From: Ricinus communis
Taxonomy: Eukaryota; Streptophyta; Magnoliopsida; Malpighiales; Euphorbiaceae
Length of the DNA stretch: 64,000 bases
NCBI RefSeq assembly: GCF_019578655.1
Contig: NC_063263.1
Span: 23,249,001-23,313,000 of the forward strand
Direction of reading: 5' to 3'
Shown one piece after another: positions 35,986 through 46,839 of the stretch. The notes under the pieces were generated by a model. It saw only the letters and a list, made by a program, of their open reading frames with translations. It did no database searches and had not been told where the DNA came from. Position 1 is the first letter of the stretch, and every line of letters begins with the position of its first letter. Both the position numbers and the translations under genes were made by a program.

Positions 35986-36711
35986 TCAAGGCATTGTTAT
36001 CATCACAAAAGCACCATCATTAGCCATCTTCAAAACATGCTCCAAGTAAGAATTTAAGGCTTGCTTGAACTTCTTCCTCCTTGCTCGTGTCATTGGTCCT
36101 CCATAGGCTAGTGGATCCATGCTAGTTGACTTAGATGCATCCTTGGTTGCATCATTCCCCCCCTCTTCGAAAGGATTCAACCTCGAATCGATGCCTTCAT
36201 CAAAATCAAAAGAAGACAAATCAGCAACATTAAAAGTAGCACTAACATTATACTCACCATGTAAGTCAACTTTGTATGCATTATCGTTGATGCGCTCTAT
36301 CACTTGAAATGGACCATCACCACGTGGCATCAATTTTGATTTTCTTTGATTGGGAAACCTTTCTTTCCTGAAATGCATCCAAACCCAATCATCAACTTCA
36401 AAAACCACCCTTTTGCGGCCCTTATTGCGTTGTTTGGTGATTTGTTCATTGCGCCTTTCCAAGTTTTCACACACTTGTTCATGCAACTTCAACACAAATT
36501 CAGCCTTCTTTGTTCCACCTAAATTCACTTGTTCACTCAAAGGTAAAGCAATCAAATCTAAAGGACTCAAAGGAATAACAAATGGGCAAAATTGAGTAGA
36601 AGAATGCATACTACGATTATATGCAAATTCAACATGCGGCAAACAATCTTCCCATGTTCTCAAGTTTCGTTTAACCATGGTCCTAAGTAATTGTGACAAA
36701 GTTTTATTCAC
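35986..36711 (-). pseudogene. Integrase C-terminal segment of the Ty3/gypsy element, reading into the 3' LTR
   Basis: This 241-codon frame carries the end of the integrase core (TWEDCLPHVEFAYNRSMHSS with the catalytic Glu region) and the basic C-terminal domain (GDGPFQVIERINDNAYKVDL). It ends with the GGPMTRARRKKFKQALN tail typical of this gypsy group; no chromodomain was seen. The polypurine tract encodes the E-E-G-G-N residues. The last 56 codons lie within the 3' LTR. Confidence 0.8.
36155..36168 (-). other. Polypurine tract of the Ty3/gypsy element
   Basis: The minus strand reads GAAGAGGGGGGGAA immediately before the LTR start TGATGCAA. This is the expected primer for plus-strand DNA synthesis. 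Confidence 0.88.
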
Positions 36712-36779
36712 TACCTCGGTTTGACCATCGGTTTGGGGATGATATGTAGTAGAAAGAGTAATTTATTTCCCAATTTACC

Positions 36780-37142
36780 TCATAAGGTCTTCCAAAAATA
36801 GCTCAAAAACTTGACGTTCCTATCACTAACAATAGTTCTAGGCATACCATATAAACATAGAATTTCTCTAAAGAACAATTTAGCAACATATTGTGCATCA
36901 TCGGTTTTCCTACATGCAATAAAGTGTGACATCTTTGAAAACCTATCCACAATAACAAAAATACTATCATGCCCACGCTTAGACCTTAGGTAATCCAAGC
37001 ACAAAATCCATAGATATGTCAATCCAAGAGCATTAGGTATGGGCAAAGGCATGTACAACCCATTAGGTTGTGATTTAGACTTGGCTTGTTTGCATACAAT
37101 ACAATTAGCACGTAATCTAATAACATCAAATTTAATCTTAGG
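36780..37142 (-). pseudogene. Integrase zinc-finger and core part, frameshifted
   Basis: It continues the pol frame after a TGG to TAG stop near 37143 and contains [17 protein letters not shown] (zinc finger end). It then has [22 protein letters not shown] and [14 protein letters not shown] with a catalytic Asp. The first catalytic Asp region before RSKRG is out of frame. A stop follows WKTL. Confidence 0.75.
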
Positions 37143-39101
37143 CTAATAGAAATGATCATGCAAAACATCTAAGGTCTTTTGAATACCAAAGTGTTCCATC
37201 AAGCCACCTTCATGTGACTCTCTCACAAGCAATTCACGCATAGAACACATAGGAATGCATAAGCATTTTTCCTTGAACAGAAATCCATCATGTCTATAAA
37301 GTTTATCAATAGCACCATGTTCACAAGCATGAAAAATAAAACCAAAATCGTGGTCATCAACATACAAGTCTTTGATATACTCAAAACCAAGCAATTTTGT
37401 TTCTAAAGTAGCAAGTAAAGCATACCTTCTAGATAGTGCATCGGCAACTACATTTTCTTTACATTGCTTATACTTAATGACATAGGGATACGCTTCAATG
37501 ATTTCACTCCACTTAGCATGACGTTTATTCAACTTGTTTTGTCCCTTCAAGTGCTTCAATGCTTCATGATCCATGTGAATCACAAACTCCTTAGGTAGCA
37601 AATAGTGCTGCCAAACATCAAGTGCACGTACAAGAGCATACAATTTCTTATCATAAGTTGGATACTTCAAGCTAGCTTCATTTAACTTTTCACTAAAATA
37701 GGCTATTGGCTTCCCAACTTGCATTAAAACAGCTCCAATACCTACACCAGAAGCATCACATTCAATTTCAAAAGTTTTAGAAAAATCAGGAAGTGAAAGA
37801 ATATGAGATGAAGTAAGTTTGTCCTTTAGCATATTGAATGCTTTTTTTTGTTGTTCTCCCCAATGAAACTTCACGTTCTTCTTTACAAGCTCGTTGAGTG
37901 GTGCGGCAAGGGTAGTGAGGTCCTTGACAAACCTCCTATAGAAGCTTGCAAGCCCATGAAAGCTCCTCACATCACTAACATTCTTTGGTGTTGGCCACTC
38001 TTTAATTGCTTTCACCTTGTCTTCATCAACTTGAATTCCATTTGCACTAACAACAAAACCAAGAAACACAAGTTTGTTTGTGCAAAAATCACACTTAGCA
38101 AGGTTAGCATATAAAGAATTCTCACGCAAAACCATCAACACCATCCGAACATGTTCAACATGCTCATTCAAACCCTTACTATAAATCAGAATATCATCAA
38201 AGTATACTACCACAAATTTACCAATATACGCACGCAAAACATGGTTCATTAGTCTTATAAAAGTACTTGGTGCGTTAGTTAAGCCAAAAGGCATGACCAA
38301 CCACTCATACAAACCAAATTTAGTTTTGAATGCTATTTTCCACTCATCACCTATATTCATTCTAATTTGGTGATAGCCACTTCTCAAATAAATTTTAGTA
38401 AAGATAACACTACCATGCAATTCATCTAACTTATCATCTAACCTAGGAATAGGATGACGATATTTAATGGTAATCTTGTTAGTTGCACGATAATCAACAC
38501 ACATACGCCAAGACCCATCTTTCTTAGGGACTAACAAAATAGGAACAACATATGGACTAAGACTTTCCCTAACATAACCTTTACTTAGTAGTTCCTCAAC
38601 TTGGCGTTGCAACTCTTTAGTCTCCTCGGGATTGACTCTATAAGCTAGTCTATTTGGAATAGATGACCCTGGCATAAAATCAATTTGGTGCTCTATCCCC
38701 CTTAGTGGTGGCAACCCACTAGGTAATTCCTCGGGAAACACATCTTCAAACTCCTGCAAAATACTTACAAACACACTAGGAAGAGAAGAGTTAAGATCAT
38801 TAGTGTTAAATAAAGTTTCCTTGTACATAAGTACAAGTACTTGCCTATTTTCACTCAAAGCCTTTCTCATGTCTCGCTCTTTAACTAAGAAACTCACTTT
38901 TTTCTCACCTGCCTCCCCTTTTTCTTGCACCTTACTCATTCTTTTACTCACATTCTTGCGCAAACCCTCACTAAACTCTCCTTTTACCACTCTTTGCTCT
39001 CGCCCCTCATTATTTTCCACACAACTCCCCTTTTGCTTGTGCACCTTTTCTTTTTCATATGCATTCTCACACTTTCTTTTTTCTTTCTCATATGCTTCCA
39101 T
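37143..39101 (-). pseudogene. Pol of the Ty3/gypsy element: reverse transcriptase, RNase H, integrase start
   Basis: A 652-codon frame. After a charged linker, the reverse transcriptase runs from about residue 125 ([20 protein letters not shown]) with [18 protein letters not shown] and the YFDD active site. RNase H is shown by [16 protein letters not shown] and [10 protein letters not shown]. The integrase HHCC finger starts near the end (HEGGLMEHF). Motif A reads [13 protein letters not shown], where the family has [13 protein letters not shown]; the catalytic Asp codon at 38390-38388 has become TAT (Tyr). The polymerase is therefore expected to be dead. A stop near 39120 separates it from gag-protease. 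Confidence 0.88.
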
Positions 39102-39368
39102 TCGGTCCTTTACAACTTTTTATAATTCACAAACTTCTTTAGGACTTAATGGTGCCAAAACATACGGTTTTCCATCCATTACAAGAGAATAAGCATTGGT
39201 TCGACCATTATGAATTACAAATCTATCATATAACCGTGGTCTACCTAGTAACATATGACATGCATGCATGGGAACAACATCACATAGTACCTCATCATGA
39301 TACTTCTTTATACTAAATGCAACTCGTACTTGCTTAGTAACTCTAATTCCACTTTGATCATTGAGCCA

Positions 39369-40664
39369 TTACAAGGTGTATGGCTTAAGGTGCTTAATAG
39401 TTGGAAGCTTAAGTTTATCAACCATCATAGCACTTGCTATATTAGTACAACTACCCCCATCAATGATTAAACTACAATTAGCATCATGGTTTTGTACCTT
39501 ACATGTAGTATGGAATATGTTTTCCCTTTGAGCATCATCATCAACAGGTTGTAAATTAAGAGCTCTAAAGGTTACAAGTACATTACTAACCTCACCCAAT
39601 TGCACATCATCACAATCCTTCAACTCAGGCATGCCTAGGTAATCCTCCTCACCAGGTTCGGATTCTTCATCATTTTCAAAGACCACTTCACCACCTCGAA
39701 TTGCCATGGTTTGCTTGTTTGGACATTGAGATGATATATGCCCATACCCCAAACACTTGAAGCATTGCACTTTCTTTGATTTGAGGTCATCTTGCGTCGT
39801 TGGCTTAGTGTTAACATCAAGTTTAGAGGCTGCCTTGATGTCTTTTGATGTCTCACGACCCTTGTTAGGGGGCTGGTTGCTCCCTTTCCATGTGTTACTC
39901 CATTTTGAGCTAGGAGCAGCACTTCTGCTCTTAGTTTTTAATTGCTTTTCCACCTTTACGGCCATGTGCAACATGTCCTCCATCTCTACATAATGCTGCA
40001 ATTCAATTATGTTAGCAATATCACGATTCAAACCATGCAGAAATCTTGCCATTGTGGCTTCCCTATCCTCATCTATATTGGCTCTAATCATAGCTATCTC
40101 CATAGATTGCCAATACTCCTCAACACTCTTACTACCTTGTACTAAATTTTGTAACTTGTTGTACAAATCCCTTTGGTAGTGCGATGGCACAAACCTTTTT
40201 CGCATAATGCGCTTAACCTCATCCCATGAACCAACTTCGGGTTCCCCATAACGCCTACGACTACTCACCAATTAATCCCACCAAATGGCAGCATAATCAC
40301 AAAATTCAACAACAACAAGTTTAACCTTTTTAGACTCACTATAGTTATGACATTTAAAAACCCTTTCAACTTACTTTTCCCACTCCAAATAAACTTCAGG
40401 GTCACTCTTACCATGAAAAGACGGTATTTTCATCTTAATGCTACCCAAATTAGTGTCAACTTTGGGTTGGAGATTATGTCTAGACCCTTTAGACTCACTT
40501 TCTAGGTCATTATCAAAACCGTCCCCTTTAGACGTTTTAGGCATATCATTCAATAACCTAGTTAATTTGTCATCTTGTTTTCGAAATTGTCTTTGCATAT
40601 GTTCTACTACATCTCTCAATGTAGAAGCTAAATTTTCCAAAGTCAATGGTTGTTCAGATGACAT
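39369..40664 (-). pseudogene. Gag and protease of the Ty3/gypsy element, with in-frame stops
   Basis: The frame starts at ATG 40664 (MSSEQPLTLENL) and is interrupted by TAA at 40373-40371 and 40274-40272. The capsid part contains WDEVKRIMRKRFVPSHYQRDLY. A zinc knuckle CFKCLGYGHISSQC lies at about 39770-39729. The protease has the LIIDGGSCTNIAS motif (about 39478-39440). A further TAA lies at 39371-39369. Two of the three stops replace CAA (Gln), as expected from C to T decay of methylated DNA. Confidence 0.85.
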
Positions 40665-41265
40665 GGTTAACCCAAAAGACTAGAAAAGAAAATAAAAAAA
40701 AAGACGTGATCAAGTGTTATACTCTGGAGGCTTCTTATAGTCAAAGGCAAAACAAGAAAAGATCACTCTCTCACGTGTTTCACTCATAAAGAATTGAATT
40801 CCTTATAGAAATTAAATCAAATTGTTCTAGCAATCATAAAAATAAGTTTTTCACAACCTCTTAACGTTAGAACACTCGTGAATCAATAAAACGAATTATA
40901 AGCGTGTGAACAAAATAAGCTTACAACTAATCAAACAAGACTCAATTAACCCAAAAGAAAAGCTTTTTAAGAGAAAACAAAAATATTACCTAAATTAGAA
41001 TTTCAAGAATGAAGAACAGCTCCAATCAATTTAAAGAAAAAAGAATTACGGAATGAATTAATCAAGAATCAATTCTTCAAGAACCACCCAACACAAACGG
41101 TTAGGGTTAGTTTTTCGTTCCTTTCCTTCTTTTTTTTTAAAAATCTGCCTTGGTATGCGGGCAGCAATGAAAATAGTATACTTTTTTTTATAATGATGCG
41201 AACAGAGATTGAGATGAAATAGAAGACAGACCCTTAATTGAAAAGAAAGTAAACCAAACTTACAA

Positions 41266-41282
41266 GTTTGGCTCTGATACCA
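41266..41282 (-). other. Primer-binding site (tRNA-Met) of the Ty3/gypsy element
   Basis: The minus strand reads TGGTATCAGAGCCAAAC, two bases after the 5' LTR end. TGGTATCAGAGC is the complement of the initiator tRNA-Met 3' end used by many plant LTR elements. Confidence 0.88.
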
Positions 41283-41284
41283 AA

Positions 41285-42245
41285 TGATACGAACTCGAAC
41301 CGGATACGTTCAAACACCAAGATAAGCAATTGTGAGAAAATCAAACTCATAAACGCTCTCCTTATTTAAGAGGAAGCACCCTTACTAATAAGTTCGAATT
41401 GTTGCCCTAAGATCTAACTTGAAAGTTTGCAGTTGATTATGGAACTAACAAACTTAGTAAATAGATGAAGAATGTTTAAACAACCCAAGAAACTAATAAA
41501 AAGTTAATTGATTGATCAAACATGTAGATGTGAAACTAAACTAAACAAGTTAATTTAATCTCAAGAAATTCAAGAGTTAACAACTCAAGAAAAATAAAAT
41601 TCATTCAAAATGATATTTTGATCTAATGCCCCTTTTGGCCGAAATACATAGCTCTATTTATAGGGTTTTGAAATGATTCTAACCCTAAAAAGGACTAAGA
41701 GATAAGGAATAAAAATCAAACCCTAAAAGACTCCTAATATGCGACTGATCTTATCCCCATAAGGAAGGATAAGATAAAGAGTAATTTAAACAAATTAAAA
41801 TCCTAGATTCATGGAGAAAGTTCTCTTTATCCAATACTTCCAAAAATATAGGAAATTAACTAAAACAAATGGGTCCACTGCGAATTTATCTTGAAAAATC
41901 TGAAGCATTTTTTGCAGGTTCCAGCAGCTTATGAATTGTAAGGCGTGGTCATGCCTTATTGACAATGATCTTCTGTCCAGATTTTGCGTAGCCCACAAGT
42001 TGTAAGGCGTGGTCATGCCCTATTGAAGATGAGCTTATGCCTCAATCTTCATTAATAGCAATTATTGTCACTATCTTCAAGGCATTATTATCATCATCAA
42101 AAGCACTATCATTAGCCATCTTCAAAACATGCTCCAAGTAAGAATTAAAGCTTGCTTGAACTTCTTACTCCTTGCTCATGTCATTGGTCCTCCATAGGCT
42201 AGTGGATCCATGCTAGTTGACTTAGATGCATCCTTAGTTGCATCA
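41285..42245 (-). repeat. 5' LTR of the Ty3/gypsy element (961 bp)
   Basis: Same family and orientation as the 3' LTR. It lacks about 30 bp present at 35340-35372 of the partner. Its TATA box is at 41662-41651. Its two dyads (41940-41957 and 42004-42021) each carry CG to TG changes that break the symmetry. Confidence 0.93.
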
Positions 42246-42250
42246 GTTAG
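42246..42250. repeat. Target-site duplication GTTAG, right copy
   Basis: It matches 35163-35167 and follows the terminal CA of the right LTR. Confidence 0.92.
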
Positions 42251-42600
42251 GCTTGCTCTCAAAGTTGTTTGCCACAACATTCAGCCTAACAATACTCGAT
42301 GTAGCCCTATTAAGAGTTGGTTGTGCATACTCTTGCATGGTTCTCTGCCTAGGTGGAGCTGCCATTCTACACTACTCCGCTTCTTGGTTTGGGTCACCTT
42401 CTTGATTCTGATTCTGTAACTCCTCCACCGTTTCAGCTAGAGCTTGTTCTCGTTCTTCTCTTTGCTGCTTCCTCAAAGTTCTTTCTAACTCTGGATCGTA
42501 AGCGAATAGTTTCGTCGAACTAGTTCAGATCATACACATATTCAGTACCTAAAAAAACACAAGCACACACAAAAATAAATCAAATAAAAATAAAAAATGC
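42246..42600 (-). pseudogene. Outer element: gag N-terminal part
   Basis: On the minus strand, from about 42540, an Athila-like gag N-terminus reads with RTLRKQQREEREQALAE, PPRQRTMQEYAQPTLNRATS and IVRLNVVANNFE, up to the insertion point at the GTTAG duplication. One stop lies near the start (about 42525) and another near 42375. Its continuation is at 35167 and below, in the same frame. Confidence 0.75.
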
Positions 42601-42693
42601 TAAATCACTAGTTTTTGAATTATTAATAATATCATAATAGAAACCACCGCCTAGAATGACGACTCCACTGGGGATTAGAGAAGCTGATACCAA

Positions 42694-44249
42694 TGTGTCT
42701 TTATTTTTAATCTTATTACTTAACATGTGATTCTTATATCATTTACATGATTACTATTAGTCCCAATAACTCCGATGGAGTGAATTAGTAGTTCTTTAGT
42801 TCCACTAGAACTTTGGAATTATGATACTAATGCGCACTATCCGCACACGGTAAAGTGTACCGATCGTATCAAGTAATATAATGATGAATAACAATATCAT
42901 TCCATTGGAGATCTAATTGTGAATACTACCTTAAATCATATACTAATATTTAGCAATCAAAATGTTGTTTGGATGTGATTATATTTAAAAGTAAAACAAT
43001 CTAGAAAATAAAGATTTAAAACAATTGGTAAACTTATCAAGTATAAAGCCTATTTACGTAGTGAATCCCCTTAATAAGTTAAGTATTTCATGAAACAAAC
43101 AACAATTAATTTAAATCAGAAGTTGAGTTGGCATTCCAATAAATTAGGTTTAAACCTTTCTCAAGTGATTAAACCCCTAATTTTTGAGAGAAAGGGAGAG
43201 GAATCTCTTCTTAAACCCACTCACTTAGGTCATACATTAAAATTAAGGAACTATTAAACCTAAGGATCTTGTAGATCTATCTCTAGTATCCCAATCAATT
43301 CTCAATCCGTAAGATATGATCAATTCATAAAAAGTTACCTCTAATCAATTTATGAAAATAACTCCCAATCAATACTCGACTTATCAATTGAAATAGATAA
43401 TTAAGCAATCAAAAGGATAAAACAACTCATGGAAAAGATTAATTACATTAACTTTGAATCAATCCACTCAAAACAAATTAGAGTTTATCAAAATCCAAAT
43501 AGCAAGAAAATTAGTTCCTAAACATTACAATAAAGAAGCGAAGATTAGAGAAAGAAGATTTCAAACTAGTTATGGAAGATTAGAAATAGAAATCTTCAAT
43601 CTTGAATCTTCAACCTTGGAAAGCAATGAAGGAGATGATGTTCTTTCTTGAGAAACACCAATCAAAACCCTAAAAATGTAAGGAAAATGAAGTTTCCAAG
43701 TGTTTCTCTCTCTAAATATGAAAATATGATGAAATTCCCGTAAAACAACCTTAAAAATTTGCTTATATAGTGTGCTTTTAAGAACCACACGGGGGCCATA
43801 CGGGTACCACATGACCATGTGGCATCCTTGACTGAAATTCATTCTTGAAAATATCCTTTGTCCATACGGGAAGACCACATGGGCGTGTCCTCTTCCCGTG
43901 TCATTCCTTGAGCAATCTGCCATTTCTACCAACTCATACGGGAAGGCCATACGAACATTGCCTCCCGTATCATGCAAGCTATCATTCTATCATTTTTCAT
44001 ACTTCACATGGGAATGTCACACGGGAAGCTTCTTCTTGTGTCATGCAGTGTGAAACTCTTTACCTTTGATGATAGGTGCACCTCGGCTGATTTCTCTTGT
44101 ATTTTGAAACTAAAACTTCCTCTTATCATGCAAGCTAGCCAAATACCTAAAAAGAAACTTAAAACAAAATCTAACAAACAAATTAAACTCAATTTAGGTG
44201 AAAACGAGATAAAACAAGCTTCAAAAGTAAGTGCTTTTAGCACTTATCA
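42694..44249 (-). repeat. LTR of the outer Athila-like element (about 1.55 kb)
   Basis: The minus strand begins TGATAAGTGCTAAAAGCACTT, with a 9-bp-arm hairpin, at 44249. It ends near ...AAGACACA at about 42694, just before TTGGTATCAGCTTCTC, a partial tRNA-Met-like primer site. The TATA box TATATAAGC is at 43770-43762. Four GC-rich foldback units lie upstream of it (43785-44041). A second, truncated copy of the family is at 7590-8400 on the other strand. Confidence 0.65.
43785..44041. repeat. Four foldback units of the CACACGGG...CCCGTGT type in the outer LTR
   Basis: Unit 1 (43785-43822) contains CCACATG-AC-CATGTGG. Unit 2 (43866-43899) has 9-bp arms ACGGGAAGA/TCTTCCCGT around a 16-nt loop. 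Unit 3 (43936-43970) has arms ATACGGG..GGC/GCC.CCCGTAT. Unit 4 (44019-44041) is decayed. They are spaced roughly 60-80 bp and sit next to the TATA box. Confidence 0.75.
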
Positions 44250-44479
44250 AACACTCGCTAACCATCACTCACAAGTAATAAGTAAGTTTCCTCTGTTTCA
44301 TGAATTCTTAAATGGGGAGACGAGCTAATGAAGGACACTTTTTATCTGCGAGAGCCTTTATCTTTACTTAAGACTTAGCTCATGGTAATGATAGTAGTAA
44401 TCTCCTTTAGAAACCCATTTTGCTTGCTATTTGAGATGTTTCTCCTTATAAGTACTTAAATCCACATACTAGAAAAGCC

Positions 44480-45010
44480 TTGGTGGCAGCACCCCTTTTC
44501 TGGATCTAGATATCGAGGCAAAAATAAAAAATCCTATTATGAGAGTTATTGCTTTCTCGGGTCTCAGAAGGTGAAGGGCAGACGAATATGAGGCTGGGGT
44601 CGAGGTTAATCCAGCTGGAATTAGCTTTTTGAAATAAATTTGGACCTAATTGTCAAGAAAAATTAAGTTTGAGAGTCAAAATGATATATTTTATAAAATT
44701 AAGGACTAAACTGCAAATTTTAAAACTTTCTCTAAAGAGCCAATCAGCTCTATGATAAAGCCAATCGATTCTTTATAGAACTGATTGGATTTTGACTCCC
44801 CGATATCATTTTTTCGGACGATTTTACATCAAAATATATATTCTAGAAGGTTTCTTAGACGATAATCACTGTTTTTATCGATAATTGTTTTAATTTTTTT
44901 AAAAAAATCAGATATTTATCAATATATTCCTAAAATTTATCGCTTTCTCTAGTGTTCCTTTGAAACCCTACCTCTATAAATAGAAAAAGTTGTTTAGGGT
45001 TTTAGGGTGG
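44480..45010 (+). repeat. LTR-like dispersed repeat, copy 2
   Basis: The counterpart of 30890-31470 in the same direction, sharing 'gagagttattgctttctcgg'-like text, 'aaaaattaagtttgag', 'gagccaatcagctct' and 'acctctataaatag' (TATA-like, about 44970). Repeated CCAAT boxes occur at 44740-44800. No coding sequence follows that could be identified. Confidence 0.45.
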
Positions 45011-46839
45011 AGGCAAGAATTAAGATTCGACCATAAATGAAATCAAAGTGAAGAAACACTGAGAAAGAAAGAAAAGAGAGAAAATCAAAAGAAAATAGAA
45101 GAAATTGTACTAATGATTATAGTTTATATTTGAAGACTCAAGCCATTTAAGAAAGAACCATTTTAAGAAACAAGCCACTGAAGAAAAATTATTTTTGGAA
45201 ACTTTTTCTAAATCATAGAAGGTTTCTCAAAGCTAGATCCAACTTTAGATTCTTATCCAGTTTTTGATTCTACTGTCTCCTCATCGCCCGAGGCTCGCAA
45301 ATCTAATATCCACTGTGACAACTTGAGAGTTCCTTCCATCATACATCTGCATCAATCCTAAAAATCAGTTATTTTATTCCTTTTGTATTCTTTTTATATT
45401 ATTTATTCTTAGAAACATGATTAAGGCTTTTATCTTTGATAAATATGATTAGATTAGATTTTTATGAATATGCATATTAATAGAATTTTGAATATGATAA
45501 TAAGAACTAAGGTTTTTTTATCTGATATTTTTCCAATTAGGGTTTTAGATTTAATTAAAAACATGTTATAGGAATAACATTTAGGTCTTTTATTAATATG
45601 ATTTAGTAATTAAGCCTAAATAAAATATGATTCTTTGCTTTGATAATCTTTTATCAGTTTATGGAATTTTCAGGTTTTTAATGATTTAGTTTTTTTAGCT
45701 TTTGTAACCTTATTTTGTTATTTTTTTAACTATTTTATCTCATTCTAATTAATTTTTAGCATATGTGAATGTGGAAATTAGCTCTGGAGTGTGAGATTAA
45801 ATTGATGAACAAAGAAAAATCGACAAGAATCCATCCTAGGACTCTAGAGCCGACCGGCTGAACATGCTAGACCATTTATTTTTTGCTTTCTTGGTGAATT
45901 TCAATATATTCTTGGCCCTTGTTCAGTTTTAGGCCTTTCCGATTTTGCAATCGTAGTTATAGGTGGATTGTAATAGCTAGGGTTTTCTTTTCGGCTTTAT
46001 TCTCTTTATTATTTTTTATTTTCTTATTACATGTTAACCCCAATACATGATTACATGATTGATTAATTAAAATACGCTACATAGACTTAGGCCTAAAAAG
46101 CTAATCCAACATAAATTTGGTATTCTAATAGGCTAATCCATCTTAATTAGGCCTAAACCTTAAAATTCAATTAGACTAGTGGACTTTGGCATGTTTAGTT
46201 AGGGTTTGAACTTAGTTAGGATTGAGATCACAATAAATGGATTTTCTCATAATAAGTAGTCTGATAGACTTAAAGGCTGGAATCCAAATTCCATAACATG
46301 TCATTGGGCTAGAATAGGTGGGCCTTATACATAATTGGTTAGTAAGTTAGATTAATAACCTAAATATAGGCTGAGCTTGAATAAAGTGGGCTAGACTTAG
46401 ACGTATTCTATGTTGTTTTGACATGCCTGTGTATAAATTAATTGCATTTATAGGGAATATTTTGTTAAACAATAATTTTAAAAAATAAAATATATAAATA
46501 AGGAAGTTGGCTTCCAGATCAATCTTTGGACTATGTGGCTTAAGCTTTCTTATGGAATATGAGAAAAGCCACTCATTAGTAAAAGTGTCCCGGTGATTAC
46601 CTGGGTAGCGACTTCCATCTTCGCGCTAGTCTCAGTGACTAGTTAGCATGTTCCTGATTAGGTTGAAAAGCCTTACAGTGTCGTAATCGCTAAAGACACT
46701 TGGTTGTGTGCTTGAAACCATTACCCACACTTGGCCTAAGAATATATGGAATCAGGCGATATACCCTAAAATATGCAGGCTCTATAGTTATACTAAAAAA
46801 ATCGCCTTGTGTTGCTTTAATCTGCTTTAAAAAAAATTT
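45011..46839. other. Intergenic DNA without recognisable genes
   Basis: A purine-rich leader-like stretch (45050-45130) follows the TATA-like motif of the preceding repeat. The rest, including a less AT-rich patch at 46500-46760, matched nothing I could name. It may be the inside of a non-autonomous element. Confidence 0.4.

Larger units (their letters stand above)
35168..36154 (-). repeat. 3' LTR of the Ty3/gypsy element (987 bp)
   Basis: It matches 41285-42245 along its length. On the minus strand it begins TGATGCAACC right after the polypurine tract and ends CGTATCA. The TATA box is at 35572-35561. Two dyads (35849-35866 and 35913-35930) lie upstream of the TATA box. The end of the pol frame runs into it as far as 35986. 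Confidence 0.93.
35168..42245 (-). mobile_element. Complete Ty3/gypsy LTR retrotransposon, 7078 bp, with TSD, PBS and PPT
   Basis: The element reads leftwards: 5' LTR 42245-41285, tRNA-Met primer site 41282-41266, gag from 40664, protease, reverse transcriptase, RNase H and integrase down to 35986, polypurine tract 36168-36155, and 3' LTR 36154-35168. Both LTRs start TG and end CA. GTTAG is duplicated at the edges. By eye the LTRs differ by about 50-60 substitutions plus a deletion of about 26-35 bp in the 5' copy, so insertion is old. Coding frames hold several stops and a changed catalytic residue, so it is probably inactive. Confidence 0.93.
32530..44249 (-). mobile_element. Degenerate Athila-like Ty3/gypsy element (outer), internally deleted and carrying a nested element
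   Basis: Read on the minus strand: an LTR (44249-42694), the gag N-terminal part (about 42600-42246), interruption by a younger Ty3/gypsy element (42245-35168), the rest of gag and the protease (35167-32944), then about 400 bp to a polypurine-like 'gtgtgggggaaggg' with the 'attggggacaat' box usual before it. Reverse transcriptase, RNase H and integrase are missing between 32944 and 32560, so it could move only with outside help. A matching 3' LTR was not found on the left. Confidence 0.7.

Noticed and set aside
38803..39192. Plus-strand 129-codon frame rich in Phe/Ser/Leu
   Set aside because: Antisense of the Lys/Glu-rich linker in the gypsy pol frame.
41266..41282. tRNA-like motif read as part of a tRNA gene
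   Set aside because: Only the 3'-end complement used as a primer site is present, with no cloverleaf.
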